NCBI GenBank assembly: GCA_903813345.2
Contig: CAIIXF020000012.1
Location: forward strand, 21,586,184-21,650,183
DNA length: 64,000 nt
Reading direction: 5' to 3'
From: Owenia fusiformis
Taxonomy: Eukaryota > Annelida > Polychaeta > Sabellida > Oweniidae
Position numbers and translations under genes: made by a program
In this document: piece after piece, positions 1 through 11,326 of the stretch
Layout of the letters: every line of letters begins with the position of its first letter
How positions within the stretch are numbered: position 1 is the stretch's first letter
Notes under the pieces: model-generated
What the model saw: only the letters and a program-made list of their open reading frames with translations
Database searches by the model: none
Told to the model about the DNA's origin: nothing

Positions 1-305
1 AGTTTGATATTTACTTGTGGACTTTTGTTGGCCAACCCATATTTTTGGTGGAGAAACTTGGACTCTAAGGTAAAGTGGGAGGGGGGTGGTTGGGTTTCCG
101 GGGGGATAGAGTTCATGTTTCAAAATCAAAAATTTGGAAGTCTACTGGTTTATATCAAATTGGGAGAAATAAATTTTATCTTTTGTAATATTCTGTAAAT
201 TTTTAGTAGTGTAGTGTAAATTATAATGTAAAGTTTTATTTAAAGTTTTTATGTAAAGTTTTATGTAAAATAACAACTACTACAACATGTTTTATCTATT
301 TGTAG

Positions 306-373
306 CACAGATGGTGAAGTCCCTGCGAAAATACGGTCCTGTTGGAATCACATTTTTTCCACGAGGGGACTAG
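306..373 (+). other. Exon-like segment, copy 1, unknown product
   Basis: An acceptor-like TTTGTAG precedes a short open frame reading QMVKSLRKYGPVG...RGD and ending in TAG at 371-373. The same segment recurs at 2306-2373 with Y changed to D. Degenerate relatives follow nearby (around 480-540 and 2640-2700). It could be a terminal exon of a plus-strand gene entering from the left, or a decayed repeat. I do not recognise the protein. Confidence 0.3.
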
Positions 374-660
374 ATCAAGTTTCCAGGACTTACAGTAGAT
401 GTCCCATTTTTACCAGTTTTATCTCTTGCAATCAGTTGCATCCCATTAGCAGGGGGGGGGAACTCCCAGTAGTATTCCAGTTTTCCTGCGGAAATACAGT
501 CCAGTTGAAATACATTTGTCTCCATTAGGGGACTAGGTTGAGTTTCAAGGACTTACCGTAGATGTCGCTTTTGACCAGTTTTTATCTCTTGCAATCAGTT
601 GCATCCCATTAGCAGGGGGCTGCTCCCAGTACTATTCCAGTTTTTCGTGGGGGGGGGGTG

Positions 661-930
661 TCAAACAACCAGACAACCAACCAACCAACCAACTTACCAG
701 ACATCCAACCGACCTACCAATGACCCAATAGGCTTAATCTATTAACTAACTTACTTGCTAACCAACCAACTAACCAACCAGACAACCACCAGCCCACCCG
801 ATAGGATAAAACTAACCAACCAACTAACTAATTAATCAACCAATTAACCAACACTCCATCCAACGAACCAAACGACCAACGAACCAGACAAGCAACGAAC
901 CAGACAAGCAACGAACCAGATGACCAAGAT
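661..930. repeat. CCAA-rich simple repeat
   Basis: Degenerate (CCAA)n tract containing runs such as 'accaaccaaccaacc', inside copy 1 of the 2-kb duplication. A matching tract is at about 2994-3230 in copy 2. Short (TATTG)n runs follow each tract. Confidence 0.85.
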
Positions 931-1240
931 CATTGGTCTAGTGCTTAGTATTGTATTGTATTGTATTGTATTGTATAGTTTTGAATTGTTTTGTTTTGTA
1001 TTGTATTTCGTTGACCAGTACTTACTCAGTAATGATTCAATTTTAAAGTTCACTTCAAGTACTACTCCAGATCTAAATTTTGAAGGTCTGAAGTTGTGTT
1101 CATTTTAGCTACAGTTGTAGATGAAAGGGTCTTTTATTTTGGGTTTTCATGTTAAAATTGTGGGCTTAGTTTCGGGGTTTCTTTCTTTTTAATTGAACCA
1201 TCGCTGATCTTTTCCTTAAATGTACTTTCAGGTGCAGTCC

Positions 1241-1430
1241 TCTTGTCTTGGAGAGAACAAAAAGAACCACAAAGGGAAAACCACGGAGAATCTACAATTT
1301 GTGCTACCTATCTGCAGCATTTGTATCTACATACCTCTTGCCTTGGAGAGAACAAAAAGAAACACAAAAGGAAAACCACAGAGAATCTGCAATTTGTGCT
1401 ACCTATCTACAGCATTTATATCTACATACC
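1241..1430 (+). repeat. 95-bp direct duplication of an exon-like segment
   Basis: The segment starting 'tcttgtcttggagagaac' at 1241 recurs at 1336 with a few differences. An acceptor-like 'gtactttcag' lies just before it at about 1230. Copy 2 of the 2-kb duplication has the segment once (from about 3563). A diverged relative, also after a TTTTCAG, lies near 4372-4450. All can be read as open frames, but no known family is recognised. Confidence 0.6.
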
Positions 1431-1677
1431 ATCTTGTTAAAGGTACTGTAACACATAATCAGTTCTATCATTTGATGATTTTGCTCTCTTGTTCAGTTCG
1501 GTTATTCCACAACGACACATTTTTCAATTGTTGGGATTCTAATCCCATTGTTGGCACATGTATGTTTGGCAAACATTTTTTCTAAGAAATACACTAAATG
1601 ATGACTGCCTTGATTTCACTTAATGTACAGATGTACCATGAAGCCATGTTTCATTATTTTCACATGTGGTCTTTCAG

Positions 1678-1822
1678 GTACAACTATGAGAGATGCAGCA
1701 AACACACCAAGTTAGGGCGACAGCTGGATCAGTCTTTCGACAACTTTGTGCCATCAGGTCCGGTCCACGTAAACAGTATCATGGGCGAGAGGTGTTCGTG
1801 TTCCTATCACCAAAGCACCAAA
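1678..1822 (+). CDS. Candidate internal exon of an unidentified plus-strand gene
   Basis: A CTTTCAG acceptor precedes 145 nt that stay open in the frame YNYERCSKHTKLGRQ...SYHQSTK and end at a GTAAGT donor. The residue composition looks coding (Cys, His and charged residues; no low complexity). It connects in phase 0 to the next candidate exon across a 53-nt intron. No upstream exon was placed with matching phase, and I do not recognise the protein. Confidence 0.4.
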
Positions 1823-1875
1823 GTAAGTACTTTTTCTATTCAATTATTACAACAGTTTAGTTCCTCTGTTTTCAG

Positions 1876-1953
1876 GTTCCCTTTCAGCTTGGAGATGAGG
1901 AGCCCGATGACCAACGACACAACCGAGACAACAGCTGCATTCCTGCTACCTAA
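1876..1953 (+). CDS. Candidate terminal exon of the same unidentified gene
   Basis: It follows a TTTTCAG acceptor and reads VPFQLGDEEPDDQRHNRDN...CIPAT and then TAA in the phase left by the exon at 1678-1822. This would be the C-terminus of a plus-strand protein. The 53-nt intron is short but feasible. The unique sequence ends shortly after and the second copy of the 2-kb repeat begins. Confidence 0.38.
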   Translation, partial: VPFQLGDEEPDDQRHNRDNSCIPAT

Positions 1954-2305
1954 GTTAAGTATTCCTTCCTGGTTTTGCATAGGGATGGGGGGCGCCTCCC
2001 AGTTTGATATTTACTTGTGGACTTTGGTTGGCCAACCCATATTTTTGGTGGAGAAACTTGGACTCTAAGGTAAAGTGGGAGGGGATGGTTGGGTTTCCGG
2101 GGGGATAGAGTTCATGTTTCAAAATCAAAAATGTGGAAGTCTACTGGTTTATATCAAATTGGGAGAAATGAATTTTATCTTTTGTAATATTCTGTAAATT
2201 TTTAGTAGTGTAGTGTAAAGTATAATGTAAAGTTTTATTTTAAGTTTTTTATGTAAAGTTTTATGTTAAATAACAACAACTACAACATGTTTTATCTATT
2301 TGTAG

Positions 2306-2373
2306 CACAGATGGTGAAGTCCCTGCGAAAAGACGGTCCTGTTGGAATCACATTTTTTCCACGAGGGGACTAG
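2306..2373 (+). other. Exon-like segment, copy 2, unknown product
   Basis: Duplicate of the segment at 306-373, with the same TTTGTAG acceptor-like sequence and the same TAG stop. One residue differs (KDG instead of KYG). Keeping the frame and stop in both copies is compatible with coding use, but the copies are too similar to show selection. Confidence 0.3.
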
Positions 2374-2993
2374 GTCAAGTTTCAAGGACTTACAGTAGAT
2401 GTCCCATTTTTACCAGTTTTATCTCTTGCAATCAGTTGCATCCCATTAGCAGGGGGGGGGGACTCCCAGTAGTATTCCAGTTTTCCTGCGGAAAGACAGT
2501 CGAGTTGAAATCACATTTGTCTCCATTAGGGGACTAGGTTGAGTTTCAAGGACTTACCGTAGATGTCGCTTTTGACCAATTTTTATCTCTTGCAATCAGT
2601 TGCATCCCATTAGCAGGGGGGAACTCCCAATACTATTCCACTTTTCGTGCGGAAAGACGGTCCTGTTGAAATCACATTTGTCTCCATTAGGGGACTAGGT
2701 TGAGTTTCAAGGACTTACAGTAGATGTCGCATTTTGACCAGTTTTATCTCTTGCAATCAGTTGCATCCCATTAGCAGGGGGGGGGACTCCCAGTAGTATT
2801 CCAGTTTTCCTGCGGAAAGACAGTCGAGTTGAAATCACATTTGTCTCCATTAGGGGACTAGGTTGAGTTTCAAGGACTTACCGTAGATGTCGCTTTGACC
2901 AGTTTTTATCTCTTGCAATCAGTTGCACATCCCATTAGCAGGGGGCTGCTCCAGTACTATTCCAGTTTTTCTTGGGGGGGGGGATGTCAAACA

Positions 2994-3230
2994 ACCAGAC
3001 AACCAACCAACTTACCGGACATCCAACAGACCAACCAATGACCCAATAGGCTTAATCTATTAACTAACTTACTTACTAATCAACCAACTAACCAACCAGA
3101 CAACCACCAGACCACCCAATAGGTTAAAACTAACCAACCAACTAACTAATTAATCAACCAACTAACCAACACTCCATACAACGAACCAAACAACCAACGA
3201 ACCAGACAAGCAACGAACCAGATAACCAAG
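2994..3230. repeat. CCAA-rich simple repeat (second copy)
   Basis: Counterpart of the tract at 661-930, inside copy 2 of the duplication. Confidence 0.85.
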
Positions 3231-3745
3231 ATCATGGATCTACAGTAGTGCTTAGTAGTGTATTGTATTGTATTGTATTGTATAGTTTTGTATTGTTTTG
3301 TTTTGTATTGTATTGTATTTCGTTGACCAGTACTTACTCAGTAATGATTCAATTTTAAAGTTGACTTCAAGTACTACTCCAGATCTAAATTTTGAAGGTC
3401 TGAAGTCTTGTGTTCATTTTAGCTACAGTTGTAGATCATGTAGATTGAAGGGTCTTTTCTTTTGGGTTTTCATGTTAAAATTGTGAGCTTAGTTTCGGGG
3501 TTTCTTTCTTTTTAATTGAACCATCGCTGATCTTTTCCTTAAATGTACTTTCAGGTGCAGTCCTCTTGCCTTGGAGAGAACAAAAAGAACCACAAAGGGA
3601 AAACCACAGAGAATCTACAATTTGTGCTACCTACAGTATCTGCAGCATTTATATCTACATACCATCTTGTTCAAGGTACTGTAACACATAATCAGTTCTA
3701 TCATTTGATGATTTTGCTCTCTGGTTCAGTAATGTTGACATGCTT

Positions 3746-4575
3746 GACTGAACAATTATACATATGATACTGCACATTGGGCACTAGGATTCAGTACTAA
3801 AACTAGCAAAATATAACTCGAAGTGTAAACCGCTCCTAATAGTACTCGCCAATAATTCCAAATAATTCCAAATAGGTCTTACTTAAGCTTTATTATCTTG
3901 TTTAAGAACTCCCATTGAGAATGGATCATCCACATGTTAAGTCAATGGTGCCTTTGCTGAAATTCTCATGTTCCCAGAAGAACTTTAGTTGATCGATTCT
4001 AAACTAGTAGATTCACATGGGAGCGAATTGCTATAATCCATTTTCAATAGTAATAGGGGTTCTTAAACATTGGGCTTGCTTGGTGTTAAAAGATGAATTA
4101 ACCCTTTACATGTAATAAATCGCAAAACCATGATATATCGTGAAAAGAACATCCCCTTCTCCCCCACCCCTTCAATCGAGAACCAACATCACAATCCAGT
4201 ACCAAAACACTAATTAAGGGGCATTTTATTTATACAAAAATCATTTTAAATATTCAAGAACGAATCGAAAATATCTCACTAGATCAATACAATTATACTA
4301 TCTAGTACTCATAAAAGATGGAGCTTTCATAAATTAAATCATTGCCGATTGTTTTCCTTTTTATTTTCAGGCTCACTCCTCTTACCTTGGACTTGAGAAC
4401 ATTTGTGCTACATGTCTGCAGCATCTATATAATATACTATCTTGTCATGCACTGCTTCAATTGACAAAAAGATGACCGTGTGCATACAGACTATCTAGTC
4501 TATAGAATTTAATTTGTATCAGTAGTCGACATGCTAAATCCAATTAATATATCCAGTCAATATATCTTACACATT
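3746..4575. other. AT-rich stretch with one diverged exon-like relative
   Basis: No gene is supported. At about 4369 a TTTTCAG is followed by sequence related to the duplicated segment at 1241 (tcctcttaccttggact). It is open as AHSSYLGLENICATC and onward to a TGA. The rest is AT-rich without a recognisable feature. Confidence 0.5.
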
Positions 4576-5111
4576 CACTGGTGATCCACTCGATTACGCT
4601 GGTTACCAAAACGGTTCGTTTTGGTAACAAAATGTCGGAACATCCGGAAGGTACGATTTTTCTCGTTTCCTTATTTTACACGTTGTAGGCAGAATTCCCA
4701 CGACATTTTTAACACAAACGTGTATCAGTATCATAAGTTTAAGAAAGTGTACATATTTGCGAACAAATAGTTCAGAAGACAACAGAATCGTCGATTTACT
4801 TCCTCATTTAAGTTACATAAACGGTTTGGGTGAAAAGTGCAGATCTTAACTGTTTTTCGAAAAACCGTTTCTGTAACTTAAGTGAGGAAGTAAATCGACG
4901 ATTCTGTTGTCCTCTGAGCTATTTTTTAGCAAACATGTACATTTTCTAAAACATATGATACTGATGCACGTTGTGAGAAAAAACGTCGTGGGGATTCTGC
5001 CTAGAACGCGTGAAATAAGGAAAAAAGAAAAATCGTGCCTTCGACGTTCCGACATTTTGTTACCAAAACGGTTCGTTTTGGTAACCAGCGTAATCGAGTG
5101 GATCACCAGTG
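4576..5111. mobile_element. Foldback element with about 270-bp arms, copy 1
   Basis: The left end CACTGGTGATCCACTCGATT is mirrored at the right end, and the inverted similarity runs to the centre near 4850. The whole 536-bp segment would therefore fold into one long hairpin. The arms share 'gttaccaaaacggttcg' and the 'aaatcgacgattctgttgtc' block. A degraded relative is at about 29032-29510. Open frames inside are only arm translations. Confidence 0.85.
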
Positions 5112-6233
5112 ACATTGACCTCTGTAGCAAACGGCATAAATCATCCATGTGACTTGATACATAAGACTTGTTACATAGGACTTGTTACATCATATTTATG
5201 CTTGTTTATTGATGTGAATGTACAAATGCAGAAATTTATGAATATGTGCAAAATCTATATTGTTAACATTATTCCAACTTGAGAACACATTTTTACAGAA
5301 CTGTAACTGATATTTTAACACCAGATATAAGAACAAACACTGACAATGAGTTACTTTTATTTATAAGCCTAATGCATTCAAGATCAATTCAGAGACAGTA
5401 GCTGCTACTCTTTTATACAAAATGTTTATAAAAAGGCAATTTGACCTGGAACGGTTGACTGCAGTATAATAATTTGCCATATTATCCCTATGTACCGTAT
5501 TTATTGCAATGTGGGCCAAACCTCCATACCATTTTGGAGTCCATAATCTAGTCATGATCATTATCTTATAAGATAACATGTAAATCATTTATCATCATTT
5601 ATAGATGGAATTATTACTATTTATCAATCTATGCATTATTGTACTTGTAGATGAATTGTAGTTTTATTGTTTAATGGCATATCTATATAAACACTGTTAT
5701 TAATAATAGTACTTATTATTGATCGTTTGGATCCAGTTTGCCATAACCCGACATCGGCTGGTGTTTGTTTTTTAGAAAATGTATTTATTTGCACCAAACG
5801 TAAACCAGTGACACTATAATAAACTATTTTAATAATAATAAATAATTATTGAATCAAAATGGACAATATATAGATGTATTCCTTAAATTATAGATGAATA
5901 AAATGAGTAATTTTAAATCTAGCACGTTTATTTAAAATCAATTAAATGAGAAATAAATCACATGTCAAACCCACAATCTGATAGTATTTGAAAATGGCAT
6001 GAATGATGAATTTCACTTAAGATTATATTATTGTGTACACTAGAAATTGTTATATGTTCATACACCAACGCTTGCTTGGAATCCAAGTAATTTTTTAAAA
6101 TATGTTCTGCAACAAAACGCCAGCAGCCTTCAAACTTCAAAAATGCCTAAATTACAATTACAGTGAGAGAATACGAACTCACTTTATGTATACGTATAAA
6201 TATTGAAATTAAGAACCAAGGTTGTTCAATATA
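5112..6233. other. AT-rich intergenic sequence
   Basis: I see no supported gene, RNA or repeat here. The short open frames have no coding character. Confidence 0.5.
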
Positions 6234-6453
6234 CAGAGTGTCCAATAAATATGTTCCTCCCCCTCAACTTTAACATCGGAAAAAATGTTGCATAACTTTT
6301 TTGTCTGTATGATGTCTGAATTGTTCTTTAGCACCTAAAAACTTGGCTTCATGGAGCAAGAAGTTTCATATGACTAGCTCAATGTTGTGCACGTTTATGC
6401 ACAAATGTCTATACTCTTGAAATCAAGGGGGAACATATTTATTTGACACCCTG
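6234..6453. mobile_element. 220-bp MITE with TA target duplication
   Basis: The ends are inverted repeats of about 26 bp: left CAGAGTGTCCAATAAATATG, right end read inverted CAGGGTGTCAAATAAATATG. TA lies directly outside both ends, as for Tc1/mariner-type insertions. There is no coding capacity. Confidence 0.85.
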
Positions 6454-8088
6454 TAGATGTAGCATCCTTGATAGAATATTAAAACTGGTTAATAATAAAC
6501 CAAAGTTTGGCAATATCACTAAAAATTTTTAACGTAATGGGAGGGATAGAATATGAATTGTATTCCGAGAGAAAATATGATATCGGCCAAGGAAATTATC
6601 CCATTGACCGAGGGCGATAGAACAATCCAAACACCAGTGGACGGATTTGGTTCAAATATTATAAATGGTCCTTTTTCCATTTAGCTTTGAAATCTCGGTA
6701 AAGTCTCGTTCTTAATGAGATTTTAGGAGATCTGCATTTTTAACCATTAATGACTAAACTTTTCTTCCATTTGATGGCATATTCGAATTCCATGTGTAAT
6801 TGTCTATCAAAACAACTTTGATTTGCACGGTTATTCACCTTTGTTCAAATTCTAATGATTTTCTAGTTCTAGGTCTAAATCCCCATTGACACAATGCTGA
6901 AAAATCTTTAAAAGTTCATTTACTCTTACAAGGATCACAATTTTAATATGAAATCACAATTCACATGTCAATAAGATCATATAGTTAATAAAGTTTATCC
7001 AAATGGAATTACTTCTTAGATCAAGAAATTAAATGACTGGCAATACATTTACATGTATTCTAGCCCTACCATAACCCTACCAATACCCAAAGAATACCCC
7101 AATAGTGATGCCATCTATTTTCCGTTTCGATGAAAAAAGGTCAATTGATACACGTACATAGTAGGGACAAATATTACATGGAAAATTCATTACAAAAATT
7201 GTCCCTCAGATTTTGGATGGAACAGATCATGAATATCTTTTTGGCGGATCTGTGAAACCTTTAAAACATTTTTAACCCCTGTAAGAAGTTCTAGAACTAT
7301 TTTGGGTGAGAAGAAATCAATGGCAAAGAACGAATGGCTGAGACTGCCCTGAGGTCACTTAACATTGTTTGAAAAATGCAAGGTCGTTAATATTCTTGAT
7401 ATGTAGGATCAAATTGTAGATAAATATGTATTTTTTCAAGAAAAGGCAATAAAAACATTCAAGTTTTATTTGATATAAGAATATTTTGGTTGATTTTGGA
7501 GGTATGTATCACTTCCTGTCTCAGAAAATGTCTTCAGAATGTATAAACCCAACTTGGCAGATGTCCCATTGTTTGATTGTGTCACTCTATACACTCATTG
7601 GATTAATATTTTGTACATATAAATAGTCATTGAGTAGGGATTAGTTATGTTTGCAATTGTGTTGACCTACTTATTTTTAGAGAGAGGAAGGTCATGATAC
7701 ACTCTTGCTTTGTTCATATAACGCCTGGTTCTTACCTAGAAAGTTATATGTACAAGAGAATAGTGTACTTCCTAGGTACTTCTTGAGATATGTAAAAATC
7801 TAGGTAAGGACCAGTCGTTGTACAAAAATTTAACTTTTATGCAATTTTCAGCATGAAATAAAATGTCAGCCATTTTGAAAATCCTTAGAATGATGTTTAT
7901 ATATTCAAGTATACATGTACATTGTATTTTCATATTGTCATTTCATGAACTTATATTTATCCTTGCATGACGTCTAGAGAAGCTCATATTTTTACCATGG
8001 CTCTAAACAACATAAAATAACATGTAATTCCTTTAAGTACATTCTTAAAAATGTACATACAAAATTGAGATGATTTTTGTACAATCAT
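6454..8088. other. AT-rich intergenic sequence
   Basis: No gene, RNA or clear repeat is supported in this stretch. Confidence 0.5.
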
Positions 8089-8190
8089 TAGAGTTGTTTC
8101 AAACTCGCCGACTTCGACAACAGAGTCCCGACACCGACTTGGTTACTGTAAATCGATACTGTAATTATGTATTTTCAAAGTTTATTTTTG
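8089..8190 (+). repeat. 102-bp terminal inverted repeat, left
   Basis: The segment from 'tagagttgtttcaaactcgc' to 'aagtttatttttg' is identical, by eye, to the reverse complement of 11225-11326. Similarity stops at both edges. Together the two copies bracket the three-exon gene at 8357-10727. Confidence 0.92.
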
Positions 8191-8310
8191 AGGTTAATAT
8201 CTACCTAATTCAATTGGATTGTTTCAAGCTTCCGACTATGGAACACGAAATGATATTTGTTGACTATATAATCAGAGGGACATAATATTCTGTTATGTAT
8301 TCACTGGGTT

Positions 8311-8316
8311 TTTATT
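8311..8316 (-). terminator. AATAAA polyadenylation signal for the 209-aa gene
   Basis: The minus strand reads AATAAA about 41 nt past the TAG stop of the gene at 8357-10727. No cleavage site can be seen directly. Confidence 0.55.
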
Positions 8317-8356
8317 ATTAATATATAATAATAATGATCATACAAGTGTGGTAAAG

Positions 8357-8798
8357 CTAATCTGACGATTCTGAGGAGGAAATACTAATGCCAAGTCCTG
8401 TAATAATTTTGGGCATTTTTTTCAATAGAAATCTTTCTTGGGATTTTAAAACTCTTCTGTGGAGTTCAGTTAGTGTCTCTGTTTTCTTCTTCTTTTTCTT
8501 CTTTGTTGGAACTGCGAGTTCCTCATCATGACCACTCGACATATCATGTGCGATATTATCCCGGAAATCGTCCATCTGCTGATCGTCATCCTCATTAAAA
8601 ATGGTGACGTTTTTGTCTTGAGTTGACGTACTTGCAGTTGCAGCTTGGGTCTGGGCTTTTGTAGACTTTGGGGTCGGGTTTTTTACAGGCTTTGGGGTTG
8701 GGGCTTCCACAGGATTGGGAGTCTTCGCTTTGGTAGGCTGGGGGCAGGGTTTTTCCGCAAACCTCATTTCCATTTTCTTAACATCATCAATAGCCAAT
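8357..8798 (-). CDS. 209-aa gene, exon 3 (terminal)
   Basis: A TTTCAG acceptor is followed by a frame that joins exon 2 in phase (CA|A gives Q, then LAIDDVKKMEM). It encodes the PTP/K-rich linker, the acidic segment NEDDDQQMDDF, a KKKKKKK run and the C-terminus, with TAG at 8357-8359. This is the best supported exon of the gene. Confidence 0.8.
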
Positions 8799-10727
8799 CT
8801 GAAACACAAGTCGGATAAAATTTTTATAAATAAGCAAAATCAAACTGAAATTTGAAAGTCTAGTAAATAATAGTACTAAAAAGAATGAAAAAACCCTGAA
8901 ATCTCTTACTGAATTTCTGTATCTTTGACAACCTCCTTTCCTGTAACCAACTTCCCAAGCTTTGTAGAAAGACGGGTCTGTAGCTGATCATAGCTTGTTT
9001 GTTTGTAGTAACTCGACGTGTCTTCTGTTAGAAGATGGAGATTGTCTTTGATGGTATTGTAACAGCTCCGGTCTTAATCCCGAAACTGCCACGTACGGGC
9101 TGCCCAATCAATCAATAAACCAGTACTACAACAAAGCAACCCGTACAAACAAACAAACAAACAAATAGGACCGAACGAGCAAACAAATGGTAGCGTGGTA
9201 AGCTGAACGGTCATAGCACGTAGTGTATCGGATTTGAGCTGAATGTTAAGATTGATTACTGGACTATATGTAAGGTGCTGCCATCTATGAATAGACACAA
9301 AAGTTGAAAACACTAATTAGACAAGAATGATTTGGAACAGAAGGATGAAGTGATGTTGGGAACGAGATATCAGAAAGTAATCATAGGGCCATTTTACTGT
9401 TGTTCCATCTAAACCATCAATCAATGACTACAAACAATCAACACGACAAATCAAGTAAAGTTCTAAAGTTTAATTGTAAATAAATAATTAAGATCTGGTT
9501 TTACATCAGTTTTATCTATCAAATGAAAATCACAGGAAATTATATGGCAGAAAGATTACAAATGACTTAAGTAAGATGGCGGCTATATGAGCGCTTACAA
9601 TTAAAACAACATAAATTTCAACCTTCAAGGGCGAGTGTCAAAAGGTGGCGCTGTGTGAAATCTCACCTGCGCGCTGAGTATATCCTGAGACTAACATAAA
9701 TATATCAAAATCTAGGCCAGATCTTCCAGCCAACAATTACATATTTCTATCAAAGAAAATCAACCAAAATGGATGTTCCAAATAACCAAATTAAACCCAA
9801 TATCAAACTCAGTTGACTCTCAGAAGTCAAAGACAAAAATGAAAATAAATTCAAAATTCACAATATGCTCAGCACAGCAGTTGGGTTAAAATAAGAAAAT
9901 ATAACCTCATTTCCGCAGCCACATTGGTCTCTCCTTCCCTTTGGCTAGCCCATTACAATCGATCGGTGCTGACAAAGTGTCGAAAATATCTCAAAATAGG
10001 AAAACTGAAATCAAAATTGCCTCGTGAGGAAACTATTATGGCGCCAACTCTCGTCTCGCTGTCTCTCGCGAGATTGACCCTTACATAAAATTACAGCAGA
10101 AATGTGCCATGTTCAAAATACTCTTGCAAAACAATTGTTCTGAACAAAAGCTATATAGCTCAAGCAACTATTTCCCCGACCCTGCAGCGGAACTATTCGC
10201 GCTGTAGAGCCGAAGGAAAGTAGCGACACCGGGTGCCAGGTTGGCAATTTATATAAGAGTAAAATATGACTAGCCAACCCAGGGTCGCTACAGTATCGAC
10301 AATTTCTGTCCAACAACATGGATGCACCAAGTAGCTTCTTAGTGAAAGTAAAACTTCTGGTTTCGAAAAGAAAACGAAGTCAAGAGCGTAGGTTCTGAAA
10401 CAGATATAAATTCAGTAATAAGGCTGCTGCAAGGCGAACGCGTGCTTTGATTTGCACAGTGTCATGTTTATTCTTCACAGCTAACGTGCCATTTAAACCC
10501 TGTAAAATGTTAAGCCCCACAGAGTACGTAGTTTTTATAATATTGTGAGATATACATGTAGTTTCTGATTTCATTGAATAAATAAACGAAACAGTAAACA
10601 CGTACTGTTTTGAAATATCGAATGCATATTTAGAAAAAGCTGTACGATGCCTGTAAGTATATGAACGTACATATTTGTTTGCTAATTAGTCAAGTAACTT
10701 ACCTTTGCTTACAGTTTTCGAAGCCAT
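8357..10727 (-). CDS. Three-exon gene, uncharacterised 209-aa protein (whole gene span)
   Basis: The exons are 10727-10703, 9072-8910 and 8798-8357 (25 + 163 + 442 nt = 630 nt, 209 codons plus stop), and both junction phases agree. The protein starts MASKTVSKDRSCYNTIKDN. It then has a helical, probably coiled-coil N-terminal part (residues about 10-80), a Pro/Thr/Lys-rich linker (about 80-125), an acidic stretch, a run of seven lysines, and a Ser-rich C-terminus ending SSESSD. The lysine run could act as a nuclear localisation signal (inference). I do not recognise the family. The gene sits tail-in next to the 3' end of STK36 on the same strand and lies wholly between the 102-bp inverted repeats. 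The weak point is the exon 2 acceptor, which has a poor pyrimidine tract. Confidence 0.7.
8910..9072 (-). CDS. 209-aa gene, exon 2
   Basis: The exon ends at a good GTAAGA donor after EIQ and reads DRSCYNTIKDNLHLLTEDTS and onward in the only open frame. The start follows TAAG and fits the phase of exon 1 (G|AC gives D). The pyrimidine tract is weak, so another upstream boundary is possible. Confidence 0.65.
9573..9583 (+). promoter_or_regulatory. YY1-type motif AAGATGGCGGC
   Basis: AAGATGGCGGC matches the vertebrate YY1 consensus, usually found just downstream of transcription starts. It lies in intron 1 of the 209-aa gene, in the opposite orientation. Function is inferred only. Confidence 0.35.
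10064..10073. promoter_or_regulatory. TCTCGCGAGA palindrome (BANP-type promoter element)
   Basis: A perfect TCTCGCGAGA palindrome in a locally CpG-richer patch. In vertebrates this sequence is the BANP-bound core promoter element of ubiquitously expressed genes. Here it lies about 640 bp downstream of the predicted ATG of the minus-strand gene, so it may mark an alternative promoter or regulatory site. Confidence 0.4.
10703..10727 (-). CDS. 209-aa gene, exon 1 with start codon
   Basis: ATG GCT TCG AAA ACT GTA AGC AAA G then GTAAGTTAC. It encodes MASKTVSK and leaves phase 1, as exon 2 requires. The next in-frame ATG is far downstream, which supports this start, although transcription from an alternative first exon cannot be excluded. 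Confidence 0.6.
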
Positions 10728-10855
10728 GTTACTCGTGTACTATCGTAAGAAGGTTGTGACACACCAGTGCACAAGTCAAGTAAATATATGAACGCATACG
10801 CATAGACACGTGTCACTGCCAAATACTCAGCGATGCACAAACTTGTCTCATGTTA

Positions 10856-10993
10856 TGCCTGGGTCACATAGGCTCCGATCCATCGGCCGGCGCCCGGCCG
10901 ATTGAGTGTTTTGTTCAATATTGTATTCAATTTTGAACAAAATGCAATCGGCCGCGCGCCGTCGTGAAAATCAGAGCAAATGTGACCAAGGCA
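10856..10993. mobile_element. 138-bp foldback MITE upstream of the 209-aa gene
   Basis: The left end TGCCTGGGTCACAT is mirrored at the right end (inverted TGCCTTGGTCACAT), with CG-rich inner arms (gccggcgcccggccgatt) and a short AT loop near 10925. It is placed about 130 bp upstream of the ATG at 10727, so it could contribute to that promoter. Confidence 0.75.
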
Positions 10994-11224
10994 TTACTTG
11001 AAAAAATCGTAGTTTTAGGACCGAATGAAGCGTATGGGCTCTGGGCTTAAACAATGCCGTTACTGTAAATCAATTGCAAATTAAATTAGACCTTATGTAA
11101 AACGTGTAGTCTATCGTCTAATGATAAATGAAATAAACCTGAAAACCATTAAATGATGAATATTTGTCGAATATGCATTGGAATTTATCTAGAAATATTG
11201 CATGGTAAGTAATCAGTTTATCCG

Positions 11225-11326
11225 CAAAAATAAACTTTGAAAATACATAATTACAGTATCGATTTACAGTAACCAAGTCGGTGTCGGGACTCTGTTGTCG
11301 AAGTCGGCGAGTTTGAAACAACTCTA
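11225..11326 (-). repeat. 102-bp terminal inverted repeat, right
   Basis: Inverted match to 8089-8190 with no mismatch seen. TA forms the outer edge of both repeats, which would fit a TA-duplicating DNA transposon whose termini begin GAGTTGTTTC. Confidence 0.92.

Larger units (their letters stand above)
1..3745. repeat. 2-kb tandem duplication (two copies, window starts inside)
   Basis: Bases 1 to about 1495 are repeated from 2001 to about 3745 in the same orientation; the offset is exactly 2000 at the start. Copy 2 carries an extra internal duplication around 2617-2870 of the segment with 'gcggaaagacggtc'. Copy 2 lacks the 95-bp internal duplication seen in copy 1. Copy 1 is followed by unique sequence (1496-2000) that holds two exon-like segments. 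The array may continue to the left of the window. Confidence 0.9.
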
